Assembly: GCA_037074765.1 (NCBI GenBank)
Contig: JBAMDO010000049.1
Coordinates: 1-64,000 of the forward strand
Reading direction: 5' to 3'
DNA from: Mansonella perstans
Taxonomy: Eukaryota > Nematoda > Chromadorea > Rhabditida > Onchocercidae
DNA length: 64,000 nt
Within the stretch, counting starts at the first letter, position 1. Every line of letters begins with the position of its first letter. The notes below the pieces were generated by a model that ran no database searches, was not told the origin of the DNA, and saw only the letters and a program-made list of their open reading frames with translations. Positions 38,185-50,988 of the stretch are shown piece by piece. The position numbers were made by a program, and so were the translations under genes.

Positions 38185-41100
38185 ATGTGTGATGCAGAGT
38201 ACAAAATGATGGAAATTACTCAGCAAAACAGCAGTGCAATGCATTCTTCCACAAATAGTAGTAGCAGTGAGGTATGTAAATACTTCCCAACTTCTCTTCT
38301 TTTATTATTACTGATATATCAACTATTCTTAGAATAATCTTCCAAGAGTATAAGTTTTTTTTTTTTAAAGTTGAAATATGATATACAACAAATTTATAAA
38401 TTTTTTCTCTATTTTATCCTTAAAAATTAATTTCGAAATTAATCATCTATAGTAGCATTGATTGTTAAAAAGGAAATATACTATCATTATGTTAAAATAG
38501 TAAATGTTTTTACTTGTATATATGTTCACACTACTTTTAATAGTTAATAGAAGGATTACAATCTGATCAAGTACTACTACATTTTATACACATCAGGATT
38601 TTTAATTTTTTTCACTATCATTGAAATCTCTCAATGGGAATGAAAATACCAGTTGTGTAGCTGAAATGACATAAAACAACCAGAAGTTTTAACCCTTTAC
38701 CTATGACATTCTGCCTACTCTAACTTGTTTTGCCATCTAGATGACATGATTGATGATACCATTTTAATTGACTCAGTTCTGCGTATTGTGTCGTCTGTTC
38801 ATCGTTCTTAGATTCCTGTTGTTATTTTAGTGAAAATATGCTTGTTTTTTTTTCAAATAATTGTCATTTTTTAAAAATATTTATTTCTGTTTCAAATAAC
38901 GTCACAGGTATTTTCATCGATTTATTGGAAATATCACATCATATAATTAATGCTTGATTCCTTTTGATTGATAATACACATACAGGTAGTGTACGGTGCT
39001 GTTGGGTCAGTCGGTTCAGCAGTTGATGATACTCGCGTTATGTCAGAAAAAGTACAGATGCTCGCTTCATCGATCTACAAAGAGTTTGAAGCTATGATAG
39101 AAAAAAATGGAGAAGACATTGTTAAGGTAAATTGTTGCTTTTCTAGAACTCTTTGTTTCTTCTTTGCGGACAGTATTTTTGAGAAAAATTCCTTATAATT
39201 CTGTAATAATTATCACTTTTCTTCTGACTAGAACGTAGTTTTAATTTCGCCAAGCTTTTAAAACTTTTTTCATTTTTAGGAAGAAAGTTTCTTAACTGAT
39301 AAAAATACATGAAAATTTCATGTTTTAATCCAAATAAACTGTTGCAGAATTTGATGCCACTAGTTGTTAATGTGCTAGAAAGTCTGGATTTTGCGTATTT
39401 GGAAAAAGAAGAATGCTCAGTTGATTTGGAAATGCTTAAGGAAGACAATGAGCAACTGGTGACACAGTATGAAAGAGAAAAACAGCTAAGGAGGGCTCAG
39501 GATCAGGTACTTTACTCATCATTAATGAGCATGATTGTGGTTTGTTTCTCCATCTGATCGTTTTTATAATGATTCACTGCTAGCATTAAATCAATCTTAA
39601 GCGTACAATTTATGGTAATGTGGATAAAACTTTGGATAGGCTTATGAAATTTGATAAATAAAATTCTATATCAAATTATTTTAGTTATTTTATACAAATG
39701 AAATTCTATTTCGAGTGATTTTAATAATTCAAAGTACTTGTAATAATTCATATATGAAGTTGATCGAAGCCCGAGTGATGTAATGTTTAATTTTTTTGGT
39801 TTTATAGAAATGCTTGGAAATTGAGGATTCACTGATGGAACAAAATCGAGAACTTGAAAGTAAAATTGAATCTTTGGAATCGATAATGAGAATGTTGGAG
39901 TTAAAAGCAAAGAATGCATCTGATCATGGTTTGTGAAGATTTAAGAATTTGATGAAATCGTTCAAATATTTCCGTAATATATGAATTTGCATTTCTCTTG
40001 TATATATTTATTGGTCAAGTTGTTAATTATTATAAGTTTTTTCTTTTCTTTTCTTTAGCTGCGCGGCTAGAGGAACGAGAAACAGACCAGAAAGCTGAAT
40101 TTGACAAATTACACGACAGATATAATATTTTGTTGAAAACACATATTGACCATATGGAAAGAACAAAATATCTGATAGGAAATGAAAAATTCGAAATGAT
40201 GCAAAGCATGCCTTTACCTTCACAGCAGCTAAGAACAAAGTAAGTATTTGTATGACTTTTGATAAATGTAGATAATAGCTGAATTTTTTAGTTTTCAGAA
40301 TTTATTTACTCCTTTTAAAGATCCGCTCTGTTTGAAAGTGTATGGGATCATTCATGTAACCGCAAACAGCGGAATTCATTACAGTTTATATAGCTGCTTT
40401 CTTTTTTACCAATTTTGACTGTTTATCATTAATTCGAGTGAATATTTGATGAGAAATAGTATTGCGTATTTACCTATTAAGTTGGTATTTTTATATAATT
40501 TTAAAAGCTGCTGACAAACTCAATTTCATTAGTTTTCAAATATTTGTCTAGTTTTTTCCTATGTTTACTAATACTTGGGTGTTTCTGCATAACTCTATAA
40601 TCTGGAAATTTTTAATAACCTAAAATAATTTTAATCTACCATCATTTTCAATAAGTGCGCCGTTATAGTTTTAAAATTCAATTGTCTTACTTTTTATGCT
40701 TTAATCGATTAACTTATAGCTTGTTCTTAATGCATTTGCGTTATTCTTTCTCTTTTATCATATATGCCAAGCTTTTATTGTTCTTATGAGAGGAGAGGAT
40801 GGAATGTGATATGAGATAATATCAGTGATAATATTTTTCTCTGAAATCTTCATCATTAACATTCATCTACGATTTGAATATTGATGGTATGCTTAGACAT
40901 GAATTTCATATTAGGAGCAAGGTTCATCAGATGGGCAAAAAAAAATTTAAGGTAGTTTAATTCAAAATGATTGGATGGGATATTTTGAAAGCTTTGTTAG
41001 AATTGAGTTAAGATGTTATGTTTTTTTGATTTGCTCTTCCACTTTTTAAGTAACCTTTGTCAAATCACAGTTATTACTATCAAAAAAGTAACATGTTACA

Positions 41101-44100
41101 AAATAAAGAGCACTACCTTTAAAATATTTTCGTGCCTCGTATCAGTGCTTGTTGAAACACAAAAAGTTCAAGAAATTATGACTTCATCTTGATTCTAAAA
41201 TAAATAGATGGGATACTTTGCTGTATATATTCGTTTTTTCTCAAAATACATTGCATGTTTGCTATGTATAATTGGCTGTTACTATCTTTCCAAATCTGAA
41301 AAATGTATTGCCAAGATGGGATTTTTTCGTTTCGCATTATACTGACATTGTATCATTTTCAGATTGGGAATGGCAACTTCAGTAGATGCAAGCGCGATTC
41401 GTGGTGTATCCGATTTGATAAGCGCTCATATGTCACAAAGTACCACACTTGACGTCAACCTTGCTAATCATATTAGCAGCGAATGTAAAAATTTAACAAC
41501 CGAAATTTCTCTTCGTATAGAAAATTACTTCCATTAATATGGAAATAATTTTCGGAATAGAAGGTGGAGTATTGCTGTTAGAGAGCAATTTACATTTTTG
41601 GAAACAGGGATTTTTTGCAGCTGATTGGCATGATGAATTCGGTCAGAATGCCTGTGATATATTACACTCACCTCGTGATAACTCTTTAAATATAGAATCG
41701 CCGCGTGAATTATCTACAACATTTCCTGATAACACTGTCCAACCTTCTACATATGTTCCAGCAGCAGTTGCTGTGTAAGTCTATTTGGAAATGTTTCGTT
41801 CTCTTATAAAACTCTTTAAGAAACATTAAAATTGGAATAATCCGTAATTAAAGATTAATTATCTATTTTTTCTAATTGATCAATCTTTGAGTCATTCTTT
41901 TTAGTTCATTTTTTGGTTTAATTAGCTATATTAATCTGTCAAAAAATGATACTGTTATTCAGTTTACTTCAAGCTACTAGGAATATTTCACAAGCCTTGG
42001 TGCTACCTAACTTTTATTCTTTTATCGCAGTATGAATTATTTCGAGGTCATTATAAGAGTCAAACTTCTTTGATCAGACAATAAATTGACGATGCCATAT
42101 TAATGATTTTTTCTATAAAGATTTGCTGCACGAACTGCAGATTCTATTAAAAGTGTTGATTAAAAGTACTTTATCTTTTTAATAAATTATTATAGGGCCA
42201 ACGATGCTGTAGATTCTCTTGGCGCAGATCTAACAGGTATTTGTTTATTTTCAGTTTTTCAGTTTAATTTATAGTTTAAGCAGACACATTGTTTTGATTT
42301 TGCCATTGAACTTACATCTCATCCTGAAACCGTCACTTTATTATCCTAATTATGTCTTCCAAAAATCAATTGGAATGCTGTGAAAAAATTTAAAAAAAAA
42401 AAAAAAAAGCACTGGAATGTTGTTTTAAAAATGAGAAAGAAGACATTTGATCAAAAGACTTATTTTTACATTTGAACATCTTTTCAACAAAAATATAAGA
42501 AGGGATGCTTCTTCTACAGGCGCACTTGTTGATCCGGCCGAATTTGCTTCCGCGGGTAATCCTTTTAAATTCCAAAATTTATTGCTGACGCTGATAGTGA
42601 TTGTTGCTTGTTATTAAAATCACTTTACATCCACTATTAAAACACTTAAATAATACTCTTTTCACTTCATATCTATAATTGCAGCGAGCACGATTTCATG
42701 CATTATTGTGATTGTAATATTTATAATAGCAATTATTTAATTATTTTAAAATTTGAACATTACCTGATGTGAAATAATAACTGCATTGTGCAAAATCAAT
42801 CACTTGATGCGATTGGCCATAAATTCAAAAAAATCAAAATATCACAGAATAGGGAAGGATCAAAAGATGTACATTTTGGAATACTCTCACTCTTTGAAAT
42901 TATTAATTTGCATACAATTACATTTTCATCGAGTATTTTTTACTTTTGACATGTTTTATGCAATACTGAAATGAACTGAAAATATGCTTTGAAAATGAGT
43001 GAATTATAATTAATATTACGAATAAGGAAAGAATGCTTTTTATTGCAGCATATCTGCCAGATAAACTATTTTTCTTGTGTTATTTAATCGTATTGCCTAT
43101 GATTTTGTTGCATGATTGTGTGCTTCTTTTTTTTTTTTTTTTTGTTCTATTTACAATTTTTCCAAAAAAAAAAATTCCTCACAAAGCAGCGATATGTTAT
43201 CACGCTATTCGTTGTCTTCGAATAATCACCAACTTAAGCTATAGCTTCAAAATTTTAATACTTATATTTTCATTGGCAAAAATAAGCAGAATAAATGCGT
43301 GAAAATCATTCATTTTGCTTATTTCTTCTTTTTTTTAATCCCACTTGAATTGCTTTAAAGTAAATTGAATTTTACAGTAGGTGTCACTTTTTGACATGCA
43401 TTTTTTCTTTTTTTTTTTTGCATCTCTGCACTTATCTCACATTGTGAGTATTTCAAATTTAATTGCATTAAAATTTTCACGAATGAGATTTTCATTTTCT
43501 CCAGCTTATTTCAATTATTATTAGTTTTAAATAATGGCAGTTAATGATTGATATTTTAATTCCAGTGAACGATACATTTATCGGTATGTTATATAGTCTG
43601 TGATAGTGATAGTATCTTTTTGATATGTATCTTGTGATAGTATCTTTTTCTATTCGTTTTATTGTTATTGTTGCTATCAGTTTTTCTGAGGAAATTGGTG
43701 TGATAGAGAAAGACAAAAGCATTAATAGTGGGAATTGATTTATTTCAAGCATTGTTCTTCGTTGTTGTTTTTCTTTTTTCTAAAAGACTTCTACCACATG
43801 GAAGGTATATATACATGTATAGGAACGCTTGCGGTTATGAAAGTCATACTGAAGCTATTAGAAAGATCTGATTGTTTTCAAAAATTCATCTGAATGAATA
43901 GATGACAACAACTAGGAATGTCTGTGTGAAGTTTTTTTCTTTAAGAAATCGTGATTCTGTAATTATTGAAGTTCGAAATCAACGGAATTGCACGATACGA
44001 AGTATAAATGTTGTAGCATTATTTGTTATTTATCAGAATACTCTGAATTTCCAAATCGCAAGTATGATTTATATATTTCAGGAATGGGCCGTGAGGTGGA

Positions 44101-47100
44101 AAATTTAATCAAAGAAAATACGGAGTTATTAGAAACGAAAAATGCTCTTAATATTGTGAAGAATGATTTGATTGCTCGTGTCGATGAATTGAACAGGTTT
44201 TTTATTTTAACTGTAATTATTCTTCCATCTTGCAGTATAGCTGTAACGTTATATATGAATTCATTAGCGTCGGAAATTGACCGACATAGGAATCTTGAAA
44301 TTGTTCATTAATTTTAATGACAATTGTAGTGAACAAGATATATTACGTGAAGAAATCCGAAGTTTGGAAATGGTAAGGTCAAAGATGAATGAACGAATAA
44401 AGGAGCTCGAGTCAGAAGTTCGCCATCTTAAAGAGAAGCTAGAAGTTCGTAGTGAAGATGACCAGGTATAGAGCGTAGTTTTTTTGCTATAAAGAAGAGT
44501 ATGTTTCAGTTGTTTCTCTATCTGGATTATATATCAGTTTTGCAGTTTTACAGTTCCCAAATTAATATCATGTTGTTTGCACAATGCAGTGCTTTTTAAA
44601 CTTTAAAGGTTGGTAAGGAAGTTAAAATCATATTACAACTTCTTAATTCAGGAAGATTTACCGTTGGCACAGCGGAAGCGTTTTACACGACTTGAAATGG
44701 CTCGCGTTCTGTTGGAGCGTAATCAATACAAGGAAAAATTGATGGAGCTCCAGGAAACAATGAAATGGACTGAAATGCAGCGTGCTAAGCGTCTAATTGC
44801 ATTAAGTACAAAAAAAAGTAGTGGAATATGGGAATTGTTAGTGTTGAACATTTTCTAGATTATATTTAGATTTTCTAGATTTCCAGGAGTTAAGATGCAT
44901 TTGCAAATGAGAGCCATAAATTTCAAGATTGTATAAATTTTTCGTCTCATCACTGTCATTTTTGATACCAATTTTTTAGGGAAAAATTTCAAGTAATAAT
45001 CACTTAATTATTTAGTTTCTCCGGTTTATTTATGCACGAGCCACCGCACAGTTCAAATCGTCGGAGAAGAACAGGCGGTAATAAGCGTGATACTCTTCGT
45101 CGTTCTGGTGCAAAAACAGTTGATTTCATGGATATTGATTAGTACGTTGACATTTTATATTCCAGAATGTGATAAATTAAGTAAATGAAATTGAACAAAA
45201 ATTCTAACAATGCGTTGGTACTTGAGTCTTCAAATAAAATTTTAAATGCTATTTAGTTCATCTGAAAAAAGAGCTGCAGAACGTCGACAGCAGTATAAAA
45301 TTGTAAAGGAACATATGAATTGTGAGAAAAATGATCGTTTCCATGCATATGGATGGTCCATTCCGGCGATTTTTGGTGAACATAATGAAAATGCTTTGGT
45401 ACCAGTCCCAGTATTCTGTAGACCACTCATTGATTTGGATCCTTCATTAAAGGTATCACTGATCTTTGTATATTTCACAGCAAGCACAAGAAATTTATAA
45501 TTTTGTTTCACGCAAAAAGACAGATAAATATTTTACTTTAGGTGATGATTGGAAAGAAAAAAAATATTACTATTTTTAATACTTTCTGTTACAAAATGTT
45601 CTGTTTATCATATTTTTTGAAATTTCTTTATTTTGACATTTGATGTCACCAACTTGTCAGATTTGGTGCTCATCGAGTGTAACTTTGCAAGGGGGTAGAA
45701 CACGTGATGGTGAATATATTGTTGACAATTCAGTATTTTGTTCGGATCTTAGAACTGCAGGAGAATCAACATCTCTTGGGAATTCGATAAATCAGGTTAG
45801 CATTGATGTAAAGTATTTGTTGCTGTACAAATTTAATGCAACCTATACAAGTTGTTCATGAAAAAGACATATATTTTGCAATGATGTACAAATAAGCCAA
45901 ATTTACTTTTAAGCTCACAACATACAAATAATAAATAGATATATCCAAATAGCAAGGAAAATCCCAAGACTTTAATTTGCTTTTATTTGAGTGCGGTAAT
46001 CAAAAAGCGTAGAAATGAAGAAAAGCATGGCATATATATGTACCATTTCAATCCATCCCAATTTCGCTGCTTTAATATATATATATATATATATGGTATA
46101 AGGAGTGGTATTGCTGGGCTTATATTTAGTTGGATTTTCCTACTTTGCCTTTTTCTCATGTATGCAATCCATTGACACTGGTTATAAAAAAAGGAAATTT
46201 AAATGATATTGATATCACAAAATAAATAGGAAACAGCGGAGGATGAACATGAAATGGAAATGCTTGCATGGAACAGTTCAAGTTTGCTGTGGGTATGCAG
46301 TTCGAATCAAGGACATAGTCATGTTTTCATACTAGATGCAAATAATCCAAATAGTGTTATCGATACGTTCCAGGCATGTTCCGCACACGTTCTCTGTGTC
46401 TCGTCTGTACCAGGTCAGATAGATTTTTTCTATCCTATTTGTATAGTAGATACTTCAATAAATACTTTAGTAAATGAATTTTAAATGAACAGCAAATTTG
46501 AGGTGTGCAAGAGTCAGATTATCCTTCGAATGATACAAATTGGAAAAATTTTTGTCGTGGCGGTGGTTATGTGAAAGACTTGCCATCGGATATTGACGAG
46601 CAGGAACAGTTTGGTGCCGTGCAGTGGGTACTTGTTTTTATTCAGATTATTCAAATTATTTCTAAAAAGCGACAAAGAAGAAGTTATTACAATCGCTGAC
46701 ACATTTTCGTATTTAGGTGGAGTTGCGAAAACTTGACTCTGATGAAGATACTACGTTAACTTATTGCGGCGCCGGTCAGAAACCTTCTCCACAGCGTTCA
46801 CGAGATTGTAAGTTTGAGATTTTAGCTGCATGAATTTAATTTCCGATCAATGATTTCAATTACATCTATATGGAATATTTATATTAAATTATTTTAAAAT
46901 ATAATTTCAGTCAGTGTGTGTGAACAGATTGCTCCGAGCACTTCCGATAGTAATCAAGGCCTAAACGAGGTACCTGAACTTGGTAAGCTTTATCTGATGA
47001 CGTTCAATTGTTTGCATATAACTGTTTATTTATTATGGCAAATTGTAGTCAATAATCACTAACCATGTATTGAATTACAAAACTAATTATCTCGTATTAT

Positions 47101-50100
47101 TTAACTTCCTTCTTCATTATATTAACTTGTTCACATACCCATGTAGTCAAAATGGAGAGCGAAGCGGAAAACGAGAAAGAAACAATGAAAGCTGAGGAAA
47201 GTGGTGTTGTGAAGAAGTACACACTTTTGGAAAAATTTAAAGAAGCAGCCGATAAAGGCAGTCTTCTTGGTGAGATATATGGATAATGCATAAAACGCCG
47301 TAATTCCGTTGTACAGCTTTTGTGATTTAATTTTTACGATGCATAGAAATAAGGTTCATCGTAAACTCACAAAAGATGTCGAATAGATTATTCATTTAAT
47401 ATATGGATAATGCATAAAGCGCCGTAATTCCGTTGCAACTTTTGTGATTTCATTTTTATGATGCATAAAAAGAAGGTTCAACGTAAACTACTCATAAAAG
47501 ATGTCAAGTACATTATTCATTTGTGTATTTCTTTAGCACGTTTACTCTGCTTGTTGCCTGAGCTTTCCAAAATATTTTAATTGGAAATAAAACCGGGGAC
47601 TGCAAAAAGATTCCTGCCAATTGTTAAAGTATTGTTCGTGGCGCATGTGTTTTTTATCAAAGTCTTTCTTTTTTTTTTCACTGATTTTTTATGATTGGTC
47701 TAACTTACTTTTGATTTTAAACTTTTATGATCTTTTTAATTTACATATGCCTTTTTTGGATTAACTACTCTTTAACTTTGAACACTAATACAGATTTCAA
47801 AAATGTGTAACTGGTGAATGTTTACTCTTCTTTTTTTTCTTAGAATTTTTGCTTGCGTAAACTTTCAGATGTTCATCATTGTTTGTACAAATCATACAGT
47901 GTCATTTTTCTATTATCTATTGTAATTTATAACGATTTTGAAAATTTCTAGATTCCTTGGAACAAGCAGGGAAAGATGGTGTTGGCACATTACCAGCTTA
48001 TATTAAGGATAAACTCAGTAAGTATGAAGGCCAATCAGACAATAAGACAGCGCTGCCAACGATGTGGATGGGATCTCAAAATGATTAGTAAGCGAAGTTG
48101 TGTTGATTTTATTACTGAAGTTTTCGTAACATAAATAATATTTCACTAATTATACAGATGATTTAGTAAAGAATGATCGGTTCCATTTCGACTATTACAA
48201 TGGTGTTTTAGTCTTCTAGTTATCAGATTTATCATTCAGTTTTTTTTTTTTTTTTTTATTGTATTAACTGGCAGGTTTTTTATTCTCGTTTTATGTTCTC
48301 CTCATATATTTTTGCCCCTTTCCTTATAACTTACAATTTATTTTTTATTTTTCCAGCATATTTATTCACTCGGCGGTATCGCAATGGCGTAAATGTTTAC
48401 GGCGTATAAAAATGTCCGATGCGGTTCTGTCCATTTTGTAAGTTCGAAAGATTTCTTTAATTGCGTTTACTCCATGTTTGTTTTCTTATAATCCTCCATA
48501 ATTGAGCTGAAAGACGGCGAGCACTTCTGAAACTATTGACGAAATTGTTAGATTTTATTCATTTCAGTTCATGATTAACTGCTCTTGCTTACCATAAAAA
48601 ATCTAAAAAATGATTGAATAACTAAGGCCTCTTTCATATCAAGTGACTATCCTCCACATCTGAAAAGGCGCCCTTAGGTATATTCGATCCTCACCTTTTT
48701 AATTTATGAGATATTTATGGATTTAATTTGGGTTTAATTGAATATTTTTTAATGAATGAGTTTGTGCCTTTTGAAGACATTACAAAGGAAGAGTATTCGC
48801 AGCATTGGCTAATGGATCCATCGCTGTATTTCATCGTGATGCAAGTATGTTTTGTTGATGCATTTTTTACCATATAAAGAATTTATGTGAAATGAAACCA
48901 AATCCTTTATCTTTTACTATTCCATAGTGCGGGAATGGTAAAAGTTCGGTGGGAGTTAGGTGACTATTTCAATAACTTCAAACTGGCAGAGCATGCACTT
49001 ATTTTTTTATTAACTGAATTTAAGCAGGGTACGAGATAAATTTGGATTTACAATATGCAATTCGATATTTCTGGGTGGACTTAGTTATTTTTTTAAAGAT
49101 TTTCTGTTGCCAAATAATGCACTTTTTTAGGTGGTAGTTGGTCTGAAGCAGGTTATCACTGTATCACTGTCGGTCGCGCAACAAGTTCAGTAAGATCGCT
49201 TTCGATAGTGAGCGATCGTTTGTGGGCTGCTTATCGCAACTGCATTATTGTCATTGACCTAAAAGACCTTACTGTAAAGGTCATCTTAATCGGCTATGTT
49301 ACTGTAGAATTTCAAAAAATTTTATTAAGCTTTTGGGATTATCAGTATATTTGTTTTAGTTCTTGATTAATTATTTCTATTGCAGAAAGTTTTTACTGCG
49401 CATCCAAGACGAGATAGTCAAGTGCGTCATATGCAGTGGATTGGTGATGGTGTATGGATCTCTATTCGACTTGATTCGACACTTCGACTTTATCATGCCT
49501 ATAATTTTGAACATCTTCAGGATATTGACATTGAACCATATGTTACAAAAATGTTAGGTATGTTTGCTTAACAACTATTTTTGGATTATTTAAGGCTTAT
49601 GTAGATGGAGAATGAATAGACTCAGATTTATTGAACTAAGCGTGTATTCACATCTTACTCAAGCATGTTGTTCGTATATTCTTCAACCATGCATTCAGTT
49701 TTCCTTGTGACAGTGAAGTTACTCTTTGTAGGTATTAATAATCTAGACTATACCCACATGCGCATTACTGCGTTATTGGCAATCTATCGACGTTTATGGA
49801 TTGGCACAGGAACGGGTGTCATTATTTCAGTGCCTCTTTCTGGAAGTAGGTTGATCCTTCAAGCTTTACCAAATTAACTTTTATGAACTTTTTCTCATTA
49901 AAAGATATAGTTCAATAAAAACCATGAACACATTTGGCTTAGAGTTCCTATCCTGCAAATGCGTACGCGTGTTTTATATAAAAATTGACTAACTTGTAAA
50001 TAGTGTTCATTTTTTGGAACATAAATTTCTGTTTGTATCTGCTGTCCAAGTGCCTTCTTTAATGCCTTCGAAGTTTACTGTTTAACTGTGACATGGATTA

Positions 50101-50988
50101 CTGGAGACGTTTTTTTTTATGGCACTGTTTCGTTCCATCTAATAAAAGTGCCGAGATTCGAAGGAAAACATTTGCAGTTAATGAAAATCGAGTTGCGACA
50201 AAAATGGAGACATGTTTGCATACTGAAGATTTACGAGGTCCAGGTGGATTAATTAGAATTTATGGCGATATGGCCAATGAAAAAATATCAACTGATAGTT
50301 TTATACCATACTGTGATATGTCGCGTGCCCAGCTCTCTTTCCATGGACACAAAGATTCAGTGAAATTCTTCTTGGCAGTTCCTAGTGAGTTTTTCTTGAA
50401 TGGAAACAAGATCGGTTTTCTTATTCATCAAGTTTCAAATATTATACGCTATTGCCTCGAAATAATCAATTCATGATTTCAAATAAACAATTTAAGATTT
50501 TCAGCTTTTATTTCTTCGTATAGAGTGAAGATACTAACTTTGTTGAGCATATGCGAACAGCAACGTTTTGTTCAGATCTCCTTAATATGATTAGAGTCTT
50601 CACTATGTGCGAAGTATGAAAAGTATAAAATTAGCAGTTGCTACTTTATGCTAATTTCTATTATTGCTTTTGAAGGTACAAATGCAAATGTTACATCAGC
50701 AACCCGAACGAAGTCCTTAGATTTTACTGAAAAGTCAGATAAATCAACTTCATTCAAAATGCTTGTTGTTTCTGGTGGCGATGGATATATCGACTTCAGA
50801 ATGGGTTTGTAAAACATCTTCCTTTTATGTGTGAATCAAAGTTATTTTCCTGCATTTCGCATATTTCCGAAATCAAATGATCTTATTTAGGAGAAGAAGA
50901 GGATGTTATAGACTTAGCAAATGCTACGCGAGCTCGCGATTTGTCGCATCTGATTGTTTGGGAAGTATCTACAAAATTGTTTTCCTAG
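38185..50988 (+). CDS. unc-16: UNC-16/JIP3 JNK-interacting scaffold, 29 exons, 1238 aa
   Basis: Cytosolic scaffold linking JNK-pathway kinases and kinesin/dynein to vesicle cargo in axons (family knowledge). Exons: 38185-38271, 38986-39126, 39348-39506, 39808-39928, 40059-40239, 41363-41484, 41621-41774, 42196-42236, 42520-42555, 44082-44196, 44330-44465, 44652-44836, 45016-45141, 45257-45452, 45661-45795, 46230-46413, 46503-46627, 46717-46807, 46911-46982, 47147-47269, 47952-48087, 48357-48437, 48777-48844, 49131-49279, 49386-49557, 49732-49849, 50149-50384, 50676-50804, 50891-50988. Domains: RH1 with [20 protein letters not shown] (about 30-100); coiled coil (100-210); [12 protein letters not shown] and leucine zipper (345-425); RH2 starting [20 protein letters not shown] (432-480); C-terminal WD40-like propeller (about 600-1220) with VGDGVW-like and [17 protein letters not shown] motifs, ending [11 protein letters not shown]...HLIVWEV. 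The exon 26 donor and exon 27 acceptor are weak and chosen by phase. AATAAA lies at 51014. Confidence 0.93.
46075..46096. repeat. (TA)n microsatellite in an unc-16 intron
   Basis: About ten TA units inside the intron between exons 15 and 16. Confidence 0.8.
47277..47523. repeat. 124-bp tandem duplication in an unc-16 intron
   Basis: Two copies (about 47277-47400 and 47401-47523) share ATATGGATAATGCATAAA, GCCGTAATTCCGTTG, TTTTGTGATTT, GATGCATA, AAGGTTCA and AAAAGATGTC in the same order, with scattered substitutions and small indels. The first copy begins 7 bases after the donor of exon 20. Confidence 0.92.

Noticed and set aside
50093..50148. Extension of unc-16 exon 27 upstream to the ATG at 50093
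   Set aside because: The extra residues ([13 protein letters not shown]...) do not resemble the JIP3 propeller; the acceptor at 50148 joins in phase with exon 26, although it is a weak site.
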